Assembly (NCBI RefSeq): GCF_022810305.1 | Contig: NZ_JALGQH010000016.1 | Span: forward strand, 1-64,000 | Direction of reading: 5' to 3' | DNA from: Rhodococcus sp. ARC_M6 | GTDB lineage: Bacteria; Actinomycetota; Actinomycetes; Mycobacteriales; Mycobacteriaceae | DNA: 64,000 nucleotides | Shown: in pieces, positions 59,689-64,000 of the stretch | How the letters are laid out: each line of letters starts with the position of its first letter | Numbering within the stretch: the first letter of the stretch is position 1 | Notes under the pieces: model-generated | What the model was told of the DNA's origin: nothing | Database searches by the model: none | What the model saw: only the letters and a program-made list of their open reading frames with translations | Translations under genes and position numbers: made by a program

Positions 59689-61674
59689 ATGCCTACGACA
59701 ACGGCTGACGCCCCTCTAATCCGCAGGGCGCAACGACCGCGCCGCACACCGGCGTTCTCCCTGCCGGAAGTCAGATGGGCAGTCGCCGCCACCGCATTGT
59801 TCGCTGCCGGCCTGGTCGCCCAAATCGCCGGCGCCCCGGCGTGGATGTATTGGGCGCTGTACCTGGCCTGTTACGTCACCGGCGGCTGGGAACCCGCATG
59901 GGCGGGCATCCAGGCGCTGCGCGAAAAGACCCTCGATGTCGATCTGCTGATGATCGTCGCGGCGATCGGTGCAGCGGCGATCGGGCAGGTCCTCGACGGC
60001 GCCCTGCTGATCGTCATCTTCGCCACCTCCGGCGCACTCGAAGCGCTCGCGACTCGCAGGACCGAGGACTCGGTCAAGGGCTTACTCGATCTCGCTCCCA
60101 CCCAGGCGACCCGTGTCACCGCCGGCGGCGATGAAGAACGCATCGAGACCTCCCTGTTGTCGGTCGGCGACGAGATCATCGTTCGACCCGGTGAACGCAT
60201 CGGCGCAGACGGAACCGTCCTCGACGGCGCCAGCGACGTCGACCAAGCCTCCATCACCGGAGAACCACTCCCCGTCGCCAAGACGGCCGGCGACGAGGTG
60301 TTCGCCGGCACCCACAACGGGAGCGGCGCTGTGCGGGTGCGAGTCGCGCGCAACCCGTCCGAGACGGTCATCGCCCGAATCGTCACCATGGTCGAAGAAG
60401 CCTCCGCCACGAAGGCGAAAACTCAACTCTTCATCGAAAAGATCGAGCAGCGATACTCCGTCGGCGTAGTAGTCGCGACCTTGGCATTGTTCTTCATTCC
60501 CCTGACCGTCGGTGCCGCATTACAGCCGACGTTGCTGCGCGCGATGACCTTCATGATCGTGGCCTCACCCTGCGCCGTCGTACTCGCCACGATGCCGCCG
60601 ATACTGTCCGCGATAGCCAACGCCGGCCGGCACGGCGTCCTCGTCAAGTCGGCCGTCGTCATGGAACAACTCGGCGCCGCCACCGTGGTCGCGTTCGACA
60701 AAACCGGCACCCTGACCGAAGGCACTCCGGTCCTGACCGAGATCCGGGTCCTGCCCGCGTCGCATCTCGACGAGAACGACATCCTGTCCTTCGCGGCGAG
60801 TGCGGAACTCCCGAGCCAGCATCCCCTCGGCCGCGCTATCGCCGCGGCGGCTCGACAACGTGAAATCGCACTCCGCCATGCGGTCGACTTCCATTCTGTT
60901 GCGGGTGCAGGCGTTTCGGCACTCGTAGGCGATCACCGTGTGGCAGTGAGCAGTCCGCCGCGCACCGATCACACACAGAACCCTCTCTCAATCGAGGTAA
61001 CGACCGCAGTCTCCGAACTCGAGAGCATCGGCCGAACAGCGGTCGTGGTCACAGTCGACGACATCGCTGTTGCCGTGTTCGGTCTCGACGACCGACTCCG
61101 CACGGACGCACACACCGCGGTCACCGCACTCACCGCGCTGACGGGGCGAGCGCCGACCATGCTCACGGGCGACAACGAGCGCGCCGCAACACAACTCGCG
61201 GCCACCATCGCGATCACCGATGTACGGGCGGGCCTGCTTCCACAGGACAAAGTCGATGCCGTCCGCGAACTCGAACAAGGCGGGCACCATGTGCTGCTCG
61301 TCGGCGACGGGGTCAACGACGCACCGGCGATGGCTGCCGCCGGAACCAGCCTCGCGATGGGCCGCGCCGGATCCGACCTTGCCCTCGACACCGCGGACGC
61401 GGTTGTTCTGCGCGACGAACTGAGTGCCATCCCCGCGGTCGTGGCGCTGTCGCGACGTGCCCGACGAGTGGTCGTCGCCAACCTGGTGATCGCCGCGACG
61501 TTCATTTCCGCTTTGGTGCTGTGGGATCTGATCGGCACACTCCCACTGCCGTTGGCGGTGGCTGGCCACGAGGGCTCCACCATCATCGTCGCCCTCAACG
61601 GGCTTCGTCTGCTCCGGGATGCTGCGTGGTCGAGTGGAGTGCATCAGAAGACGAACGTAGTCACCAGGCTGTGA
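59689..61674 (+). CDS. P1B-4-type cation ATPase (Co/Ni/Fe/Zn)
   Basis: 661 residues. Actuator SITGEPLPVAKTAGDE, membrane SPCAVVLATMPP, phosphorylation FDKTGTLT, QHPLGRAIA, hinge LLVGDGVNDAP, and the terminal membrane HEGSTIIVALNGLRLL. SPC together with HEGxT is the P1B-4 signature (CoaT, CtpD/CtpJ type), distinct from the CtpG-like pump. Long His-poor N-terminus with basic residues. Divergent ArsR at 59234 is the likely regulator. Confidence 0.92.
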   Translation: MPTTTADAPLIRRAQRPRRTPAFSLPEVRWAVAATALFAAGLVAQIAGAPAWMYWALYLACYVTGGWEPAWAGIQALREKTLDVDLLMIVAAIGAAAIGQVLDGALLIVIFATSGALEALATRRTEDSVKGLLDLAPTQATRVTAGGDEERIETSLLSVGDEIIVRPGERIGADGTVLDGASDVDQASITGEPLPVAKTAGDEVFAGTHNGSGAVRVRVARNPSETVIARIVTMVEEASATKAKTQLFIEKIEQRYSVGVVVATLALFFIPLTVGAALQPTLLRAMTFMIVASPCAVVLATMPPILSAIANAGRHGVLVKSAVVMEQLGAATVVAFDKTGTLTEGTPVLTEIRVLPASHLDENDILSFAASAELPSQHPLGRAIAAAARQREIALRHAVDFHSVAGAGVSALVGDHRVAVSSPPRTDHTQNPLSIEVTTAVSELESIGRTAVVVTVDDIAVAVFGLDDRLRTDAHTAVTALTALTGRAPTMLTGDNERAATQLAATIAITDVRAGLLPQDKVDAVRELEQGGHHVLLVGDGVNDAPAMAAAGTSLAMGRAGSDLALDTADAVVLRDELSAIPAVVALSRRARRVVVANLVIAATFISALVLWDLIGTLPLPLAVAGHEGSTIIVALNGLRLLRDAAWSSGVHQKTNVVTRL

Positions 61675-61847
61675 CAGTTCCCCGAACGAGAATTGAACTG
61701 TTGCACGGCGATTGAGGTGGCTTCTGCAGGATTAGATGCGAAACGAAGCGGTACTCCTGAAACGGCTTGGTGACACGCCGCCTGACCGGCGCAGATGCTG
61801 TCGGGGCTAACGGAACGCTCGGACAAGTAACGCGCGCATTCTTCGAA

Positions 61848-61867
61848 AATGTAACGACTGATACATT
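61848..61867. promoter_or_regulatory. Inverted repeat before the ChrB gene
   Basis: AATGTA-N8-TACATT ending three bases before the GTG at 61871. Likely operator, possibly overlapping the transcription start of a leaderless message. Confidence 0.5.
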
Positions 61868-61870
61868 CAC

Positions 61871-62452
61871 GTGGTGGAAACAGAAGAATCACCCACCAAC
61901 TGGCGGATAGTCTTGATCAAGATCCCCGCCGAACCATCGCGCCACCGAGTCGCGGTGTGGCGCGAACTGCGCAAGGTCGGCGCGTTGTCGATCGGCCAAG
62001 GCGTGTGGGCAGTCCCGAACGTCCCGGTATTCGCGGTCGGCATCGACAAGGCCACCGCATTGGTCGAACGCGCCGGCGGGGAGATCATCTTCCTCGATGC
62101 CGTCGGCGCCACGGCAGCGGACGGTGCGCGATTCGAGGCGATGTTCACGACAGCACGTGAGGACGATTGGGCGGAGTTTCTCTCCGATTGCACGAAGTAC
62201 GAAGCAGAACTCGACAAGGAAATCCGGATCCGGAAGTTCACGCTGGCAGAACTCGAAGAGGAGGATCAGAGTCTGGACAGGTTGCGGCGATGGCATCGCG
62301 ACCTGAAGGCTCGGGATGTGTTCGGCGCCAGCAACTCCGAACAGGCAACCGCAGCATTGCAGCATTGCACACAGCGGTTCGAGGACTACTCCGCACGTGT
62401 GATCGCCGCATTGCACGACCCAGCGCCTAGTGACGAAAGCGATCGGACATGA
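61871..62452 (+). CDS. ChrB-like chromate-resistance regulator
   Basis: 193 residues from a GTG (a second GTG follows at 61874). Starts NWRIVLIKIPAEPSRHRVAVWRELRKVGALSIGQGVWAVPN, the N-terminal ChrB domain that senses chromate, followed by a helical C-terminus (SLDRLRRWHRDLKARDVFG). The C-terminal ChrB enzymatic domain is absent. Operon with the MFS transporter rather than ChrA; stop overlaps the MFS start by ATGA. Confidence 0.82.
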   Translation: MVETEESPTNWRIVLIKIPAEPSRHRVAVWRELRKVGALSIGQGVWAVPNVPVFAVGIDKATALVERAGGEIIFLDAVGATAADGARFEAMFTTAREDDWAEFLSDCTKYEAELDKEIRIRKFTLAELEEEDQSLDRLRRWHRDLKARDVFGASNSEQATAALQHCTQRFEDYSARVIAALHDPAPSDESDRT

Positions 62453-63645
62453 GCACCGCAAAGGCGGATCCTGCGGTCGAGCGTTGGCGGATGTGGCCGC
62501 TGTACGCAGCCGGGTTCACCACCGCCTTCGGTGCTCACGCGGTCGCGGCGAACCTCGCCTTCGACCTCGACGGCATGGCGAGTTCGCTGCTCTACCTCGG
62601 CCTTCTACTTGCCCTCTACGACGGCGCCGAAGTACTCCTCAAACCGGTGTTCGGGACACTCGCCGACAAGGTCGGGGCCAAGCCTGTCCTGCTCGGCGGG
62701 TTGATCGGATTCGCCGCAGCATCAGTGCTGTTCGTCCTCGTCGCCGATACGAACTGGTTATGGCTCGCTCGCCTCGGCCAAGGCGCCGCAGCATCGGCAT
62801 TCTCGCCCGCTGCCAGTTCGCTGGTCGCCCGGTTGACACCGAAAGCACGGCGCGGCAGCGCATTCGGAACCTACGGATTCTACAAAAGTCTCGGCTACAC
62901 CCTCGGCCCCCTGCTCGGCGGTGCGGTGATGTGGGTTGGCGGCCTCGGCTTGTTGTTCGCCGTGATGACCGTCCTCGCTTTGATTGTCGCGATCTGGGTA
63001 CACACGGCAGTACCCGCACTACCGCCGCTTCCCCGGTCGCGGCAAACAGTTGTCGACCTCGCACGACGGTTGAGCGATCACCGATTCCTGCGCCCGACGG
63101 CGGCACTCGCCGCGGCGACGGCCGCATTGTCGGTCGGCGTCGGATTCCTCCCGGTCTCCGGCGCCGCCGCCGGCCTCGGACCGGTAGCGACCGGAGCTGC
63201 GGTCTCGGTGCTCGCACTGTGCGCTGCGATTACGCAGCCGCGGGCCGGACGAGCCCTCGACGCGGGCCGGATCTCGGCAGCCGTGGGCGTCGCCGCAGGG
63301 TTGACGCTGACCGCTGTCGGTCTTGCGTGCGCGATGATCCCCGGATTGGCGGGTGTCCTCGCTGCCGGTGTCTCGATCGGAATCGGCACCGGAATCATCA
63401 CGCCCCTGGCATTCGCGTCGTTGGCGTCCTCGACTCCCGAGGAACGGATGGGGCAGACGATGGGAGCCACCGAACTCGGGCGTGAACTCGGCGACGCCGG
63501 CGGCCCGCTACTCGTGGCCGGGGTGGCGGCAGCGGCCACGCTCACGGCAGGATTCGGCGCCCTCGCGGCGCTCGTCTTCCTCGTCGGCGCCGCCACCGCG
63601 CCGGGGCGCACCCCCATACCCATCGTTACGCAGAAGCATCGGTAG
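62449..63645 (+). CDS. MFS efflux transporter
   Basis: 398 residues, about twelve helices, with the MFS loop LVAPLADKVGAKP-like region (FGTLADKVGAKPVLLGG) and a later GTYGFYKSLGYTLGPLLGG. Drug/ion efflux family; the specific substrate is unknown. Coupled to the ChrB regulator, so chromate or a related oxyanion is the reasonable guess. Confidence 0.82.
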   Translation: MSTAKADPAVERWRMWPLYAAGFTTAFGAHAVAANLAFDLDGMASSLLYLGLLLALYDGAEVLLKPVFGTLADKVGAKPVLLGGLIGFAAASVLFVLVADTNWLWLARLGQGAAASAFSPAASSLVARLTPKARRGSAFGTYGFYKSLGYTLGPLLGGAVMWVGGLGLLFAVMTVLALIVAIWVHTAVPALPPLPRSRQTVVDLARRLSDHRFLRPTAALAAATAALSVGVGFLPVSGAAAGLGPVATGAAVSVLALCAAITQPRAGRALDAGRISAAVGVAAGLTLTAVGLACAMIPGLAGVLAAGVSIGIGTGIITPLAFASLASSTPEERMGQTMGATELGRELGDAGGPLLVAGVAAAATLTAGFGALAALVFLVGAATAPGRTPIPIVTQKHR

Positions 63646-64000
63646 CCGACGAAAGATAGACACGAAACGATCAGGCACAGTGCCGCTTTCAACGAATCTC
63701 GATAAGTGGGCGTTGCGGATCGATGCCGGGTTCGTGTGCGCCGGCGCGTGACCATGGCGCGGGCTGGTTGATCGAAGACAGTGCGGGCGGTCCGAACACC
63801 GCGTTTTGTTCGCGCAGGGGCCCGATGTCTGCGAGGCAGTGAAGTGAGCCGGAGCGGGCTGAAAAGGTCGCCGTCGAGCAAAATTCGGCTCGATGGACAT
63901 CAATTCGGGCAGCTGGGACTCTGGTGTTCAGTTTTGGTCAGGACGGCAGGTGTTGTTCCGAGGTTGCTCTGATGTCGGGTTTGGGTTAGCGCGCTACATT
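63646..64000. other. Right-hand gap of the window
   Basis: No gene, terminator or repeat recognised in the last 355 bases; the unit may continue beyond the window. Confidence 0.4.

Noticed and set aside
1..64000. CRISPR array, rRNA, tRNA or a replication origin
   Set aside because: No spaced identical repeats, iterons or RNA gene signatures were found by reading; a dedicated search (tRNAscan, CRISPR finder) could still find something subtle.

Overview
The window looks like an accessory region (plasmid or genomic island) of a high-GC actinobacterium, most likely Rhodococcus or a close relative. This is inferred from the strong GC bias, mycobacterial/rhodococcal-type regulators (CmtR, BldC-like, BlaI with an M56 protease), GTG/TTG starts, many ATGA/GTGA stop-start overlaps, and the dominance of metal resistance, aromatic catabolism and IS elements. 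No rRNA, tRNA, CRISPR array or replication origin was recognised.

Layout. 1-4.7 kb is an insertion-sequence graveyard: an IS3-family fragment, a doubly frameshifted IS110 transposase, and two abutting IS3-family elements with recognisable terminal inverted repeats. 5.0-13.8 kb is an aromatic/alicyclic oxidation cluster. An AurF-like diiron oxygenase is followed by a seven-gene minus-strand operon (VOC extradiol dioxygenase, FAH-family hydrolase, FAD hydroxylase, P450, [3Fe-4S] ferredoxin, ferredoxin reductase, small membrane protein) and a divergent TetR regulator. Two near-identical palindromes lie in the shared promoter. 14.3-17.7 kb holds loose genes (SDR, BldC-like HTH, lipoprotein, small unknowns). 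18.0-21.8 kb has an Mrr-like nuclease sitting against a truncated Cd/Pb-type ATPase whose CmtR and DUF3703 partners remain.

22-27.4 kb carries a TIGR02206-like membrane protein, a multicopper oxidase-ZIP transporter-Rieske operon, and a CDF exporter coupled to a lipoprotein signal peptidase. 27.5-45.3 kb is the most coherent block: copper/haem-oxidase and extracytoplasmic thiol/cytochrome c assembly genes (CopD-CtaG fusion, M23 peptidase-BlaI-M56 protease, cytochrome oxidase subunit I, DsbA-VKOR, CopC-CtaG, DUF3105-DUF305, TlpA-TlpA-CcdA-ResB-Lnt, a DUF4229-like protein). Seven copies of one operator, ACTA-N7-TAGT, precede nearly every transcription unit. I interpret this as a BlaI-controlled regulon and the best candidate for an undescribed system here.

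45.4-49.2 kb is a MerR-controlled mercury/metalloid region: a BASS-family exporter, MerR, a MerT-like protein, a frameshifted mercury-associated gene, a thioredoxin-MerB fusion and MerR, with no merA. 49.3-54.7 kb is an ars operon (ArsR, ACR3, a rearranged arsC, two intact arsC-like genes, ArsD, ArsA). 54.7-58.1 kb has an intact CmtR-ATPase-LspA-DUF3703 operon with a divergent, previously easily missed 33-residue cysteine-rich peptide. 58.2-63.6 kb contains a chimeric remnant, an ArsR-controlled P1B-4 ATPase, and a ChrB-MFS pair. Together the window reads as a stacked multi-metal resistance and envelope redox island next to a catabolic operon.
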